Below are positions 28,102-38,650 of a stretch of 64,000 nt of DNA, one piece after another. Origin of the DNA: Marinobacter sp. Arc7-DN-1 (lineage in GTDB: Bacteria > Pseudomonadota > Gammaproteobacteria > Pseudomonadales > Oleiphilaceae); NCBI RefSeq assembly GCF_003441595.1, contig NZ_CP031848.1:4154001-4218000 (forward strand). The letters are read 5' to 3'. Within the stretch, counting starts at the first letter, position 1, and every line of letters starts with the position of its first letter. The notes under the pieces are model-generated. The model searched no databases. It was not told where the DNA came from and worked only from the letters and a program-made list of their open reading frames with translations. The position numbers and the translations under genes were made by a program.

Positions 28102-29619
28102 TCAGAGTGTGGGTGGGATCATGCCCAGTTCCGGCGGCAGGCCCGCCCTGAGCTTGGATTCCGGGTACACATCCTGCGCCGGATTGTTGTTATCCCTTTT
28201 TTCTTCCATCTGAACGAATTGCGGTTTTTCCGGGGGAGGTGGCGGCGTGCCCGGTTCGTTGAGGCGGGCCAGCACATCATAGTAACGTCTGATGTTCTGA
28301 ACGTAGACCACCGGCTCTTGGCCCCGGGCATAGCCGAAACGGGTTTTCGTGTACCACTCCTTCTGGGCCAGCAATGGCAGGAATTTTTTCACGTCCATCC
28401 ACCGGTCGGGATCCTTTCCAGCGCCTTCCGTTAGCCTTCTGGCATCCTCAAGGTGCCCGAAGCCAACATTGTAGGAGGCCAGGGCAAACCAGGTCCGGTC
28501 CGGTTCCGGGATTCGCTCCGGAATTTTTTCACGCACTATCTTGAAATACTTGGCGCCGCCCTGAATGCTTTCTTCCGCATCCAGCCGGTTGTTGATGCCG
28601 ATGTGGCTGGCCGTGTTGCGTGTCAGCATCATCAAGCCCCTTACGCCCGTGGGCGATACAGCGTTGGGGCGCCAATGGGACTCCTGGTAGCCGATGGCGG
28701 CGAGCAGTCGCCAGTCCATGCTGAAATCCCTGGCATAGTCACGGAACAGGGACTCGTATTTGGGCAACCGGTTTTCCACGTGGTGCATGAAGGTGCGTGC
28801 CCCGACATAATTCAGGCGGTCGAGATGACCGTAAAAGCGTTCGGAAATCTGGGCCAGAGTGCCGTTGGCCCTGAGCTTTTCCAGGAACTCCTCAGCGGCG
28901 GCGGCCAGTGATTTGTCCTGGGCTGCGGGAAAGAACCAGGCAAGCTTCCGGGGTTCCCCGATAGCAAAGGCCTCTTTCACCATGGGGTAGAAGACGTGGT
29001 TCAGGTCCAGTTCGTTGGAGGAGATGATCGCATACGGAAATTCTCCGCTTTCGACCCGGGTCAGTACTCCTGCGGCATCGAGGCCGGGGTGGACTTGCCA
29101 CTGCAGGTCAGGGATTTCCGTCTGTGCCTCGGCGAGCCAGTCCTCGTGGTTGCTTTCGGCAACAACGTGGAGTGGTTTTCCCGCAAGATCAGCCAGAGAG
29201 TCAGGGCCTTCGACGTCTCGATTGTAGACCAGAACAGACTGAGCGGTAATGCCTGTCGGTACGGTGTGGTACTGGCCGGCAAGCGCCGGTTGCCCGGAGA
29301 GCCCGGCCATGCCGATATGGGCGTAGTTTTTCTCCAGCACCGAGAGGATTTCTGTATTGTCTTCGGCAACGCGGATGCGGAGTTTCACGCCCAGCCCTTC
29401 GGCAAAGAGCTTTACCAATTCATAGTCGTAGCCCGTCGGCCCGTCCTCTCCTTCAACATAAATCGAGGGCGCGACGCGAGTGATAACGTGCAGAACACCC
29501 TCTTCCCGGATTTCCTGAAGGGTGGTGGGCCGTGAGCAACCGGTAATAATAAAGGCCACACCAAGGAGAAGAAGGGTCCTGGCAGGTGCGCCTGCTATCG
29601 CAGTACGAAATCTCGACAA
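28102..29619 (-). CDS. mltF: membrane-bound lytic murein transglycosylase F
   Basis: 505 residues. A lipoprotein signal with lipobox FIITGC (C28) is followed by a periplasmic solute-binding-like domain (about 40-260) and a C-terminal Slt35-type transglycosylase domain with catalytic Glu in GYQESHWRPNAVSPTGVRGL. It cleaves peptidoglycan glycan strands with 1,6-anhydro ring formation. Normal length for MltF. Divergent from purL; its stop converges on recX. Confidence 0.95.
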   Translation of the reverse strand: MSRFRTAIAGAPARTLLLLGVAFIITGCSRPTTLQEIREEGVLHVITRVAPSIYVEGEDGPTGYDYELVKLFAEGLGVKLRIRVAEDNTEILSVLEKNYAHIGMAGLSGQPALAGQYHTVPTGITAQSVLVYNRDVEGPDSLADLAGKPLHVVAESNHEDWLAEAQTEIPDLQWQVHPGLDAAGVLTRVESGEFPYAIISSNELDLNHVFYPMVKEAFAIGEPRKLAWFFPAAQDKSLAAAAEEFLEKLRANGTLAQISERFYGHLDRLNYVGARTFMHHVENRLPKYESLFRDYARDFSMDWRLLAAIGYQESHWRPNAVSPTGVRGLMMLTRNTASHIGINNRLDAEESIQGGAKYFKIVREKIPERIPEPDRTWFALASYNVGFGHLEDARRLTEGAGKDPDRWMDVKKFLPLLAQKEWYTKTRFGYARGQEPVVYVQNIRRYYDVLARLNEPGTPPPPPEKPQFVQMEEKRDNNNPAQDVYPESKLRAGLPPELGMIPPTL

Positions 29620-29900
29620 ATCCTTGGTCTCCGTTATAGCTGGATCATCTGGTTACGGCGAACGTGAGGGCACCGTATCCTTTCCTATCCCGAGAGTGGA
29701 TTCCCTTTCCAGCCTTTAGATGATCCTTGGTGTCGGAGGTCTGGTCAATAAATCTGGTTAATTAACATGCAAAACAATGTCAATTGTACTGTCCGGGGTT
29801 AACGTTTCCAGCGCTGTATCCTGACCCCGCTTTCGAGTATCATGGCGGCCTTTCAAATTGCACCCAGGCTTCCCCGTTTCGCGCGATACAGGTTGATATC

Positions 29901-32900
29901 ATGCTTGAACTTCGCGGCGCACCCGCGCTCTCGCCATTCCGCTCCCGCAAATTGCATTCCCGGATTCAGGAAATCGTGCCTGAAATCGAGCATGTCTATG
30001 CAGAGTTCATGCACTTCGTTGATCTGGAGGCCGACCTTTCAGAATCCGAGCAGGCCATACTCGACCGGCTTCTGACCTACGGACCCAGTGTGCCAGTGGA
30101 AGAGCCCGATGGTGTGCTGTTCCTGGTTGTGCCACGCCCCGGCACCCTCTCACCCTGGTCCAGCAAGGCGACAGACATTGCCCGGAACTGCGGGCTCCGG
30201 CAGATTCACCGGATCGAGCGAGGTACCGCCTACTATGTGAGGTCTGGCCGCAAGCTGGGTCTGGCACAGCGTGAGAAAATTGCCGCACTGCTGCACGACC
30301 GCATGACCCAGAAGGTGTTTCACGAAATGGGCGGCGCGGAACTGCTGTTCAGCCATGAAGAGCCACGGCTGCTTGGACGGGTTCCGGTCCTGGCTGGGGG
30401 CCGGGATGCGCTGGTGGAGGCAAACTCACGTCTCGGGCTGGCGCTTGCAGAAGATGAAATTGACTACCTGGTCAAATCCTTTACGGATCTTGAACGGGAT
30501 CCGACGGATGTTGAACTGATGATGTTCGCCCAGGCCAACTCCGAGCATTGCCGTCACAAGATTTTCAATGCCTCCTGGGATATCGACGGCGAGGGCCAGG
30601 AAAAATCCCTGTTTGCCATGATCCGCAACACCTATGAAATGAACAGCGAAGGTGTTCTCTCAGCCTACAAGGACAACGCTTCCGTCATTCGGGGCAGTCG
30701 TGGTGGCCGTTTCTACCCGGATCCTGAGACCGGTGTATACGGCTATAATGAGGAAGACATCCACATTCTCATGAAGGTGGAGACCCATAACCACCCGACG
30801 GCCATTGCGCCGGCGGCCGGTGCAGCGACCGGTTCCGGCGGTGAAATCCGGGATGAGGGTGCGACCGGCCGTGGCTCCAAGCCCAAGGCAGGCCTGGCAG
30901 GCTTTTCGGTCTCCAACCTGAACCTCCCCGATGATCCCCAGCCCTGGGAAATCAATTATGGCAAGCCAGAGCGGATTGCCTCGGCCCTCGACATCATGAT
31001 CGAAGGCCCGATTGGTGGTGCCGCGTTCAATAACGAATTTGGCCGCCCCAATCTGGCCGGCTATTTCCGAACGTTTGAAGAGAAGGTGCCCGGTGCTGCC
31101 GGTGAGGAAGTGCGCGGTTACCATAAGCCCATCATGATTGCCGGCGGTCTCGGTAATATTCGTGAAGAGCATGTGGAGAAGGGCAACATTCCGGTGGGGG
31201 CCAAGCTTATTGTCCTCGGCGGGCCGTCCATGCTGATCGGCCTCGGTGGTGGTGCCGCCTCTTCCATGGATTCCGGCTCCAGTAATGAAAATCTCGATTT
31301 TGCGTCGGTACAGCGTGATAACCCTGAAATGGAACGCCGCTGTCAGGAAGTTATCGACCGTTGCTGGCAGATGGGTGACAAAAACCCCATCGCGTTTATT
31401 CATGATGTTGGCGCCGGTGGTCTCTCCAACGCCATGCCGGAGTTGGTAAAAGATGGCGGCCGTGGTGGCAAGTTCGAGCTGCGGGATATTCCGAGCGACG
31501 AGCCGGGCATGTCTCCACTGGAGATCTGGTGTAACGAATCCCAGGAACGTTATGTCATGGCCGTGGCGCCTGAAAACCTGGAGCTGTTCGATGCCCTCTG
31601 CCGCCGCGAGCGCTGCCCCTATGCGGTGATTGGTGAGGCGACCGAAGCGCACCATCTTGAGCTCGGCGATTCCTATTTTGATGACAAGCCCGTTGATCTG
31701 CCCATGGAGGTGCTGTTTGGCAAGCCGCCCCGCATGCACCGCAGTATCAGCCGCGCTTCGTTTACCAAACCGGTTTTTGATTCCACGAAGGTTGATCTGC
31801 ACGATGCCATCCGCCGGGTTCTCCGCCTGCCGTCCGTGGGCTCCAAGAGCTTCCTGATCACCATCGGTGACCGCACCATCACAGGCCTGGTTGCCCGTGA
31901 CCAGATGGTAGGGCCCTGGCAGGTTCCGGTCGCCGACGTGGCAGTCACTGCCAGCTCATTTGATGTCCGCACCGGTGAAGCCATGGCAATGGGCGAGCGT
32001 ACGCCGGTTGCCACGATTGATGCGCCGGCATCCGGCCGTATGGCCGTGGGTGAGGTGATTACCAATCTGGCTGCGGCGCCAATCGGCAAGCTTTCCGACA
32101 TCCGGTTGTCCGCCAACTGGATGGCCGCGGCAGGTCACCCGGGCGAAGACGAAAACCTCTATGAAACGGTTCGCGCGGTGGGCATGGAACTCTGCCCGGA
32201 GCTTGGAATTACGATCCCGGTCGGCAAGGACTCCATGTCCATGAAGACCATGTGGGAAGAGGATAACGGTGAGCAGAAGAGTGTAACCGCACCGCTTTCG
32301 CTGATTGTCAGCGGCTTTGCACCGGTCACTGATGTCGCGAAAACCCTGACCCCGCAGTTGGTGAAAGAGGCCGGCGAAACCGATCTGATCCTGGTGGATC
32401 TCGCCGCTGGCCAGAACCGCCTGGGCGGCTCTGCGCTGACCCAGGTTTATCGCGCGGTAGGGGCGGTAGCGCCGGATCTGGACGACCCCGAGGATATCAA
32501 GGCCTTCTTCGCTGTGATCCAGGGCCTCAATGCGGACGACAAGCTTCTGGCCTACCACGACCGCTCGGACGGTGGTTTGTTCGTAACCCTGGCTGAGATG
32601 TGTTTTGCCGGCCACTCCGGGGTCGACATCAAGCTTGATGGCCTGGCAGAAGACCGTACCCAGTTTGCACGGGAGCTGTTCAACGAAGAGCTGGGCGCCG
32701 TTATCCAGGTGCGCCGGGAAGACACCGGTTTTGTGCTGCAGCAGTTCTCGGCGGCCGGACTTGGAGATTACATCAGCGTTATTGGCAGCCCGAACGACAC
32801 TGACCGGCTGCGCCTGACTTTTGAAGGCTCGACGGTTGTTGATGAGGCGCGCGTTGAGTTGCAGCGCCTATGGGCTGAAACGAGCTACCGTATCCAGTCC

Positions 32901-33806
32901 CTGCGTGACAATGCCGATTGCGCCCGGGAAGAGTTTGATAACCTGCTGGATGCCGAAGATCCAGGTCTTCACGCCGAACTTTCCTATGATATCAATGACG
33001 ATGTGGCTGCGCCTTACATCAACAAGGGCGCACGTCCGAAGGTGGCTGTTCTGCGCGAGCAGGGTGTGAACGGGCAAGTGGAGATGGCGGCCGCGTTTGA
33101 TCGCGCCGGCTTCGAGTCTGTCGATGTGCACATGAGTGATCTGCTCTCTGGCCGCGTGACTCTGGATGGGTTTAACAGCCTGGTGGCCTGTGGCGGCTTC
33201 TCTTACGGTGACGTTCTTGGCGCGGGCGAAGGCTGGGCGAAATCCATTTTGTTCAGCGACCGTGTCCGGGATCAGTTCGCGGCTTTCTTTAACCGGCAGG
33301 ACACCCTGGCGCTCGGCGTCTGTAACGGGTGCCAGATGCTCTCCAATCTGCACGAGCTGATTCCCGGCAGTGAAGGCTGGCCGCGTTTTGTGCGCAATCA
33401 GTCCGAGCAGTTTGAGGCTCGCCTGGCGATGGTTGAAGTGATGCCGTCGCCGTCTGCCTTCATGGATGGTATGGCCGGTTCACGTATGCCTATCGCGGTC
33501 GCTCATGGTGAGGGCAGGGTTGAGTTCGCTGGCGGGACATCTGCCGCGGGCTTGTCTGAGAATGAACTGGTGGCCCTGCGTTATGTGGATAACCGGGGTG
33601 AAGCCACTGTTCGCTATCCCTACAACCCGAACGGCTCAGAGGCCGGCATTACCGGGGTTACTACCCGTGACGGCCGTGTGACCATCATGATGCCTCACCC
33701 TGAGCGTGTGTTCCGCGCTGTTCAGCATTCCTGGCATCCCTCCGGGTGGCAGGAAGACGGTTCCTGGATTCGGATGTTCAGGAATGCGAGACGCTGGTTC
33801 GGCTGA
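29901..33806 (+). CDS. purL: phosphoribosylformylglycinamidine synthase
   Basis: 1301 residues, the large single-chain PurL of gammaproteobacteria. Converts FGAR, glutamine and ATP to FGAM in purine synthesis. N-terminal PurS-like region, two AIR-synthase-like halves ([28 protein letters not shown]) and a C-terminal glutaminase domain with nucleophile C1141 in LGVCNGCQM and the His/Glu pair in [10 protein letters not shown]. The ATG at 29901 begins the conserved '[13 protein letters not shown]'. The 281-bp gap to mltF holds both promoters; I see no purR-type box. Confidence 0.97.
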   Translation: MLELRGAPALSPFRSRKLHSRIQEIVPEIEHVYAEFMHFVDLEADLSESEQAILDRLLTYGPSVPVEEPDGVLFLVVPRPGTLSPWSSKATDIARNCGLRQIHRIERGTAYYVRSGRKLGLAQREKIAALLHDRMTQKVFHEMGGAELLFSHEEPRLLGRVPVLAGGRDALVEANSRLGLALAEDEIDYLVKSFTDLERDPTDVELMMFAQANSEHCRHKIFNASWDIDGEGQEKSLFAMIRNTYEMNSEGVLSAYKDNASVIRGSRGGRFYPDPETGVYGYNEEDIHILMKVETHNHPTAIAPAAGAATGSGGEIRDEGATGRGSKPKAGLAGFSVSNLNLPDDPQPWEINYGKPERIASALDIMIEGPIGGAAFNNEFGRPNLAGYFRTFEEKVPGAAGEEVRGYHKPIMIAGGLGNIREEHVEKGNIPVGAKLIVLGGPSMLIGLGGGAASSMDSGSSNENLDFASVQRDNPEMERRCQEVIDRCWQMGDKNPIAFIHDVGAGGLSNAMPELVKDGGRGGKFELRDIPSDEPGMSPLEIWCNESQERYVMAVAPENLELFDALCRRERCPYAVIGEATEAHHLELGDSYFDDKPVDLPMEVLFGKPPRMHRSISRASFTKPVFDSTKVDLHDAIRRVLRLPSVGSKSFLITIGDRTITGLVARDQMVGPWQVPVADVAVTASSFDVRTGEAMAMGERTPVATIDAPASGRMAVGEVITNLAAAPIGKLSDIRLSANWMAAAGHPGEDENLYETVRAVGMELCPELGITIPVGKDSMSMKTMWEEDNGEQKSVTAPLSLIVSGFAPVTDVAKTLTPQLVKEAGETDLILVDLAAGQNRLGGSALTQVYRAVGAVAPDLDDPEDIKAFFAVIQGLNADDKLLAYHDRSDGGLFVTLAEMCFAGHSGVDIKLDGLAEDRTQFARELFNEELGAVIQVRREDTGFVLQQFSAAGLGDYISVIGSPNDTDRLRLTFEGSTVVDEARVELQRLWAETSYRIQSLRDNADCAREEFDNLLDAEDPGLHAELSYDINDDVAAPYINKGARPKVAVLREQGVNGQVEMAAAFDRAGFESVDVHMSDLLSGRVTLDGFNSLVACGGFSYGDVLGAGEGWAKSILFSDRVRDQFAAFFNRQDTLALGVCNGCQMLSNLHELIPGSEGWPRFVRNQSEQFEARLAMVEVMPSPSAFMDGMAGSRMPIAVAHGEGRVEFAGGTSAAGLSENELVALRYVDNRGEATVRYPYNPNGSEAGITGVTTRDGRVTIMMPHPERVFRAVQHSWHPSGWQEDGSWIRMFRNARRWFG

Positions 33807-33824
33807 TTAATCGGCCGGAAAACA

Positions 33825-33880
33825 AGCCGGTTTTGGATGCGCTTGCAAGAAGCGTTTACTCCAAAGCCGGCTTTTTATTT
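33825..33880 (+). terminator. intrinsic terminator of purL
   Basis: AGCCGGTTTTGG (33825-33836) pairs with CCAAAGCCGGCT (33861-33872), 12 bp with one G-U, followed by TTTTATTT. It lies 19 bp after the purL stop. Confidence 0.8.
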
Positions 33881-34221
33881 GCTGCTCTGTTTTTCAGCGT
33901 TTTTCAAGATAAAAATACGAAAAAATTGGTAAAAAATCCCTTGACTGAGTATTTTTATGCACACTCGTGGTGCCTTCCTGTTTGTTCTGTGAGCAAAAAC
34001 ATGGAGTTCGGTTCAACTTTTGCTTGAAAGCTATAACTAATTGAAAAATAAATGAAAAAACAATCAGGTGATTTTGTCGCCAATTTGACGGGAGTTCAGT
34101 GATTGCGGGGTTTGAGAGCTTGTTCCCAAAAACTTTCCCCAGAGTTATCCACAGATTCTGTGGGTAAGTATCTAAGCTATTAATCTGTACAAAAAATATC
34201 CGATTTGAAGGAGGGTCTTCG
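33881..34221. other. AT-rich intergenic stretch with a DnaA-box pair
   Basis: About 340 bp without a gene. TTATCCACA (34145-34153) matches the DnaA box exactly, and TGTGGGTAA (34159-34167) is an inverted box with one change (TTACCCACA). The two face each other five bases apart. The start region of the YqfO-like gene follows 54 bp later. No replication genes are near, so this is not evidence of an origin. Confidence 0.6.
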
Positions 34222-34533
34222 ATGTACAAGATGTGTTATTTCGTCCCGGAAACTCATGTCGAACAGACAAAACAGGCGCTGTTTGATGCCGGGGCGGGCC
34301 GCATTGGTGATTATGATCGTTGCGCCTGGCAGTGCCTCGGCAGGGGGCAGTTTCGCCCGCTGGAAGGGAGTGACCCTTTCCTGGGGAAAGCCGGTGAGGT
34401 TGAAGCGGTGGATGAATACAAGGTGGAGCTGGTTTGCGAGGATGATCTGATCAAAGACGCCCTTGCTGCGCTAAAGCGGGCTCATCCTTATGAAGAGCCC
34501 GCTTATGAGATTTATCGCCTTGAGGATTTGTAG
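34222..34533 (+). CDS. NIF3/YqfO-type (CutA-like fold) protein
   Basis: 103 residues behind GGAGGG. The sequence with 'FVPETHVEQTKQALFDAGAGRIGDYDRCAWQC', 'GQFRPLEGSDPFLGK' and 'LKRAHPYEEPAYEIY' is the stand-alone form of the domain inserted in YqfO/NIF3 proteins. Function is unknown. Converges on the Nudix gene, with 9 bp between their stops. Confidence 0.85.
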   Translation: MYKMCYFVPETHVEQTKQALFDAGAGRIGDYDRCAWQCLGRGQFRPLEGSDPFLGKAGEVEAVDEYKVELVCEDDLIKDALAALKRAHPYEEPAYEIYRLEDL

Positions 34534-34542
34534 CCGGCTGCT

Positions 34543-35094
34543 TTACTGGCGATCTCTTGCCATCGGGTGACGGATATCACTGACATGAACACCGAACGAC
34601 TCACTCCTGTAATCGGTGAGGAACAGCTCCAGGGTTCGCTTCACGGTTGGGAAGGAGATTTCGTCCCAGGGAATGTCATCCAGTTCGAACAACCTGGATT
34701 CCAGGGACTCCTCACCGGCGCCGAATTGTCCGTCCTTCAGGGTGGCACGATAGAACATATGCACCTGGTTGATGTGCGGAACATCGATGATGGAGTAGAG
34801 GCCCTCGATGTTTACTTCTGCCAGTGCTTCCTCAAGGGTTTCCCGTTCCGCGGCTTCAATGGTGGTTTCGGCGTTCTCCATGAAGCCGGCCGGTAGTGTC
34901 CAGTAGCCGTAACGCGGTTCGATGGCCCGCCGGCACAGGAGTATCTTCCCTTCCCAGACAGGAACCGTGCCGGCAACAATGCGCGGGTTCTGGTAATGTA
35001 TGGTATCGCAACTGACACAGACATAGCGGTGCCGGTTATCGCCTTCGGGGATGCGTTGTTCAACCGGGTGGCCGCATGTGCTGCAGTACTTCAT
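34543..35094 (-). CDS. Nudix hydrolase with N-terminal zinc ribbon
   Basis: 183 residues. The zinc ribbon has C4/C7 and C26/C29. The Nudix box is complete, G70-x5-E76-x7-R84-E85-x2-E88-E89. The layout (zinc ribbon, '[39 protein letters not shown]') resembles NudC-like NADH pyrophosphatases, but it lacks their N-terminal domain, so the substrate is unknown. The ATG at 35094 opens the ribbon directly. Divergent from the CoA-pyrophosphatase gene. Confidence 0.9.
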   Translation of the reverse strand: MKYCSTCGHPVEQRIPEGDNRHRYVCVSCDTIHYQNPRIVAGTVPVWEGKILLCRRAIEPRYGYWTLPAGFMENAETTIEAAERETLEEALAEVNIEGLYSIIDVPHINQVHMFYRATLKDGQFGAGEESLESRLFELDDIPWDEISFPTVKRTLELFLTDYRSESFGVHVSDIRHPMARDRQ

Positions 35095-35190
35095 GATTTT
35101 CCCCGTATACTTTATTGGTTTGGTAGTCAGTTTAACGATCCCGGCTGCCGCTGTCTCATTCAACATCAGGGTGTACTTTGGAGACAAAAC

Positions 35191-35778
35191 TTGCGTGATC
35201 TACTTGCCGAGCGCCTGGCCGGCTATGCGCCCAGACAGCTTGCTCTGGATTATCCCGAAGCCGGTATTCTGGTACCTGTAACCGATGATCATCGAAACCC
35301 CGAAATGATCTTTACGCTCAGATCTGAAAATCTGAGCACGCACCGGGGACAGGTGGCGTACCCGGGCGGAAAACGCGATCCCGGCGACCCCTCCCTTGCG
35401 GCGACGGCGTTGCGGGAAACCCACGAAGAGATTGGTTTGCCGCCGGATCAGGTGCAGATTATCGCTCCGCTCAGCCAGGTGATGTCCCGTTACGGAATCC
35501 TGGTTACTCCGTATGTTGGCGTGATTCCCGGTGACCATCCCCTGAAGCCTAACCCTCATGAGATTGAAAGCGTATTCCGGGTGCCGCTGTCCTTTTTTCT
35601 GGAAGACAGGCGGGAAAGAACCGACGCTTTGAATTTTCTGAACCATACGTTTTACGTGCCCTGCTACCGTTGGGGGCGCTATCGGATATGGGGGCTGTCC
35701 GCAGTGGTTCTGGTGGATTTTCTCAACGCTGTGTACGATGCCGGAATTGATCTGCTTGAACCGCCCGAAGGAAGCTGA
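35191..35778 (+). CDS. nudL: CoA pyrophosphatase-like Nudix hydrolase
   Basis: 195 residues from a TTG start with GGAG six to eight bases upstream. The variant Nudix box [20 protein letters not shown] then EEIGL is that of the NudL/YeaB family, which splits CoA into 3',5'-ADP and phosphopantetheine. '[14 protein letters not shown]' and '[18 protein letters not shown]' are family-typical. The stop is followed at once by a small hairpin. Alternative in-frame starts further upstream have no ribosome-binding site. Confidence 0.85.
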   Translation: MRDLLAERLAGYAPRQLALDYPEAGILVPVTDDHRNPEMIFTLRSENLSTHRGQVAYPGGKRDPGDPSLAATALRETHEEIGLPPDQVQIIAPLSQVMSRYGILVTPYVGVIPGDHPLKPNPHEIESVFRVPLSFFLEDRRERTDALNFLNHTFYVPCYRWGRYRIWGLSAVVLVDFLNAVYDAGIDLLEPPEGS

Positions 35779-35800
35779 CCGAATCTTTCGGTCTTCTATT
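35777..35800 (+). terminator. terminator-like hairpin after nudL
   Basis: GACCGA and TCGGTC pair around a short loop, followed by TTCTATT. It overlaps the nudL stop region. Modest stem and T-tract. Confidence 0.5.
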
Positions 35801-36008
35801 CGTTCACTGATTTCTCCCTCCCTCTCTTTCTATCTCAGGTGTTTTCTGGTTCCCGCCGTTTGAAAAATAACGGAGGGGGCATGTTTGCGCTCAAAAAAAC
35901 ACTTAAAGATAAGGCTAAAGTCTAATATGGTTAATCGGTGAACAGGTATTACATGGTGAATACTGTATGCAAACGATATCGAAGGAGCTGTGTCGTGGAG
36001 TTTGTTCA

Positions 36009-36701
36009 ATGAAGAAAATCCAAACCGAGAAGAACCTTCCAGAGCTCATTTACGATTCGGTGGTTAATGCCATCGTTGAAGGTTTGCTCAGGCCGGGTGA
36101 GCGGGTTACCCAGGAAAGCCTGGCCGAAAGACTGGATGTCTCACGGTTGCCGGTGAGCCAGGCAATGCAGCGTCTACGCGATGACGGTTTCCTCTCCGCC
36201 GTGGGGCGTCGGGGCCTGATGGTTTCCGTACTTGATGAGAATTTTGTGGCGCAGTTGTACGAATTTCGATGCGGCATTGACCTGATCAGTGCAGGGCTCG
36301 CCGCCCAGCGGGCGGATGCCGGGTCGCGAAAACGTGGTGAGGCCATTATCGAGGATGGCTATGCAGCAGGAAAGGCAAACGACCTTCCCGCTCTTATCGA
36401 CGCCGATATGCGCTTTCACGGCTTCATCTATGAGCTGGCGGGAAACACCTTCATTCTGGATTCAATGGAGGCCCATTGGAACCATGTAAGGCGTGTTATG
36501 AGTGACATCCTGATCGTGGAAAAAAACCAGAAACAGATCTGGGAAGAGCATGCGGCAATACTCGATGCGGTATTGGCCGGTGATGCCCGGACGGCTGAAA
36601 CCCTTGCGAGGCAGCATGTGGAAACCGCATCAAAGTGGCTTCAGCAAGAAATTCAAGACTCCCGTGAACCTCTGAAAAGAAGCGGTGGCGCAACTAGTTA
36701 A
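36009..36701 (+). CDS. GntR/FadR-type regulator (FCD effector domain) of the mutase operon
   Basis: 230 residues. Winged helix-turn-helix at 1-75 (LIYDSVVNAIVEGLLRPGER, SLAERLDVSRLPVSQAMQRL) and an FCD ligand-binding domain with the metal-site His in DADMRFHGFIYELAGN and HWNHVR. FCD regulators sense carboxylates. It starts a same-strand run, 15 bp before the small mutase subunit, so it probably controls this operon, with the 2-hydroxy acid or its CoA ester as effector (inferred). GGAG precedes the ATG at 36009; ATG at 35967 is an alternative. Confidence 0.88.
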   Translation: MKKIQTEKNLPELIYDSVVNAIVEGLLRPGERVTQESLAERLDVSRLPVSQAMQRLRDDGFLSAVGRRGLMVSVLDENFVAQLYEFRCGIDLISAGLAAQRADAGSRKRGEAIIEDGYAAGKANDLPALIDADMRFHGFIYELAGNTFILDSMEAHWNHVRRVMSDILIVEKNQKQIWEEHAAILDAVLAGDARTAETLARQHVETASKWLQQEIQDSREPLKRSGGATS

Positions 36702-36716
36702 TCCAAGGAGAATGCG

Positions 36717-37142
36717 ATGCAAAACAATGACAATAATGCAGGTGTGATTCGGGTAATGCTGGCAAAGATCGGTCTTGATGGTCATGACCGAGGCATAAAG
36801 GTGGTCGCGCGTGCTCTAAGAGATGCCGGCATGGATGTGGTGTATACCGGACTGCATCGAACGCCCGAGGAAGTAGTCGATGCCGCTATCCAGGAGGATG
36901 TCGATATTCTGGGTATCAGCTTGCTCTCGGGTGCGCACATGCACATTTTCCCCAAGGTACTGGAGCTTCTGAAAGACAGGGAAGCGGAAGACATGATCGT
37001 TGCGGGTGGTGGTGTCATTCCGGACGACGATGTCGAAGAGCTGTACCAGATGGGCGTCCACAAGATTCTTCTGCAGGACACTCCTCCCCAGGAAATCATT
37101 GATTCGTTCCGGCAATTGGTCGCAGACCGTGGTGTCCGATAA
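36717..37142 (+). CDS. hcmB: B12-binding small subunit of an acyl-CoA mutase (HcmB-like)
   Basis: 141 residues, just the cobalamin-binding domain: DGHDRG at 21-26 gives the lower-axial His23, followed by 'ISLLSGAHMHIFPKVLELL' and 'VAGGGVIPDDD'. In two-chain mutases this subunit carries coenzyme B12 and docks on the large subunit. A tight array follows: ligase, MeaB-like, large subunit. The symbol is given by analogy with 2-hydroxyisobutyryl-CoA mutase and depends on the large-subunit signature. Confidence 0.9.
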   Translation: MQNNDNNAGVIRVMLAKIGLDGHDRGIKVVARALRDAGMDVVYTGLHRTPEEVVDAAIQEDVDILGISLLSGAHMHIFPKVLELLKDREAEDMIVAGGGVIPDDDVEELYQMGVHKILLQDTPPQEIIDSFRQLVADRGVR

Positions 37143-37228
37143 ATCCGGCACTATGGCGGTCGGGCAAAGCCGGGCGCTCAAAACAGGTTTCCTCAGATGA
37201 CAACCAATAACAATATCAGGAGTCTCCG

Positions 37229-38650
37229 ATGGAAGAGTGGAATTTCCCCCCCAGTTACAGCAACGACTATTTCCCCGACCCGAACAACCCCTACTGGTTT
37301 CGGGATCGCGAAACGATGGATCCTGAAAAACGAGATGAGTTAATTGTTGCGCGCATCCGCGAAGTGATGGCCTATGCTTACGATCACTCGCCATTTTACC
37401 AAAGCAAGTGGGACGAGGCCGGTATAACGGCCAACGACATCCGTACCCTTGCAGACTTCGAACAGGTTCCCGCCGTTACCAAGCAGGAGCTGCGTGACTC
37501 CCAGGCGAAAAAACCGCCATTCGGGGACTATCTTTGCTGCCCGGAAAGCGAGATCCATCATATCCACGGCACCTCTGGCACAACCGGCCGGCCCACCGCT
37601 TTTGGTATTTCCCGGCGTGACTGGGAGACCATTGCCAACAACCATGCCCGAATCATGTGGGGTATGGGCCTGCGGCCGGGAGATACGGTGTTTGTCGCTG
37701 CCATCCTGAGTCTCTATATGGGATCCTGGGGCGCGTTGATCGGTGCTGAGCGCTTAGGCTGCAAAGCCTTCCCGTTTGGCGCGGGTGCTCCCGGAATGAC
37801 GGCGCGAGCGGTCACCTGGTTAGGGATGATGAAACCCGCTGGACTCTACTCCACACCTTCCTATGCGCTAAGGCTGGCGGAAGTGGCCCGAGAAGAAGGC
37901 GTTGACCCCAGGGAGTTCGGTATCAGGGTGCTGTTCTTTTCCGGCGAGCCGGGCGGTTCCATCCCCTCCATCCGGGATAAGATCCAGGATATCTACGGTG
38001 CCAAAGTGGTGGATTGCGGAACCATGGCCGAGCTGACGCCCTGGATGCACGCCTCTGGCAGTGCGGACACCGAGGGTATGCTGCTGTGGCAGGACATTGT
38101 CTACACGGAAGTGGCAGACCCCGATACCAACCGGCGAGTTCCCTATGGTGAGCAGGGTACGCCAATCTATACCCATCTCGAGCGAACCTCCCAGCCGATG
38201 ATCCGCATGGTCTCCGGCGATTTGACCCATTGGGTGATGGAAGACAATCCCTGTGGCCGAACTTATCCGAAATTGCCCAAAGGCATCTATGGCCGTATCG
38301 ACGACATGTTCCAGATCCGGGGTGAAAACGTTTACCCCAGCGCCATCGCTGAAATTCTGGAAGGCCTTGCGGGTTATGGTGGTGAGCACCGGATTATCAT
38401 TTCCCGTGGTGGCTCAATGGACGAGCTGGCCGTGCAGGCAGAATTTGACCAGGAGACCAGGCGCAGAGGCCCGGATGCGGTCAGGGCGTTGTCAGAACGG
38501 GTAGAGGCCGAATTCAGTCGCGTGCTGAGTGTCCGGGCAAGGATTGTGATGGTCGAGCCGGACACCTTTCCGCGCACCGACTTCAAGGCCCAACGGGTGG
38601 TTGACGACCGGGACCTTTACCACAGCCTTAACCAGAAACGTGGGGGTTAG
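37229..38650 (+). CDS. PaaK-like acyl-CoA ligase, probable 2-hydroxyisobutyrate-CoA ligase
   Basis: 473 residues of the phenylacetate-CoA ligase branch of the adenylate-forming family. ATP-binding motif HGTSGTTGRP at 113-122; 'MAELTPWMHA', 'SGDLTH' and 'GRIDDMFQIRGENVYPS' mark the later core motifs. It would make the acyl-CoA substrate of the mutase using ATP. Ring acids are the classical PaaK substrates, but the neighbours (mutase subunits, MeaB) point to a short branched hydroxy acid; I recall such a ligase next to hcmA/hcmB in Aquincola. The MeaB ATG follows its stop directly. Confidence 0.85.
   Translation: MEEWNFPPSYSNDYFPDPNNPYWFRDRETMDPEKRDELIVARIREVMAYAYDHSPFYQSKWDEAGITANDIRTLADFEQVPAVTKQELRDSQAKKPPFGDYLCCPESEIHHIHGTSGTTGRPTAFGISRRDWETIANNHARIMWGMGLRPGDTVFVAAILSLYMGSWGALIGAERLGCKAFPFGAGAPGMTARAVTWLGMMKPAGLYSTPSYALRLAEVAREEGVDPREFGIRVLFFSGEPGGSIPSIRDKIQDIYGAKVVDCGTMAELTPWMHASGSADTEGMLLWQDIVYTEVADPDTNRRVPYGEQGTPIYTHLERTSQPMIRMVSGDLTHWVMEDNPCGRTYPKLPKGIYGRIDDMFQIRGENVYPSAIAEILEGLAGYGGEHRIIISRGGSMDELAVQAEFDQETRRRGPDAVRALSERVEAEFSRVLSVRARIVMVEPDTFPRTDFKAQRVVDDRDLYHSLNQKRGG

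Noticed and set aside
29620-29900. PurR-type operator in front of purL
   Set aside because: No ACGCAAACGTTTGCGT-like palindrome; the partial AACGTTT is too weak.
30660-31802. 380-residue open frame on the minus strand opposite purL
   Set aside because: No family motif and odd composition; mirrors the conserved purL frame.
34145-34167. Replication origin
   Set aside because: Only two DnaA boxes and no dnaA, dnaN, gidA or rpmH nearby.
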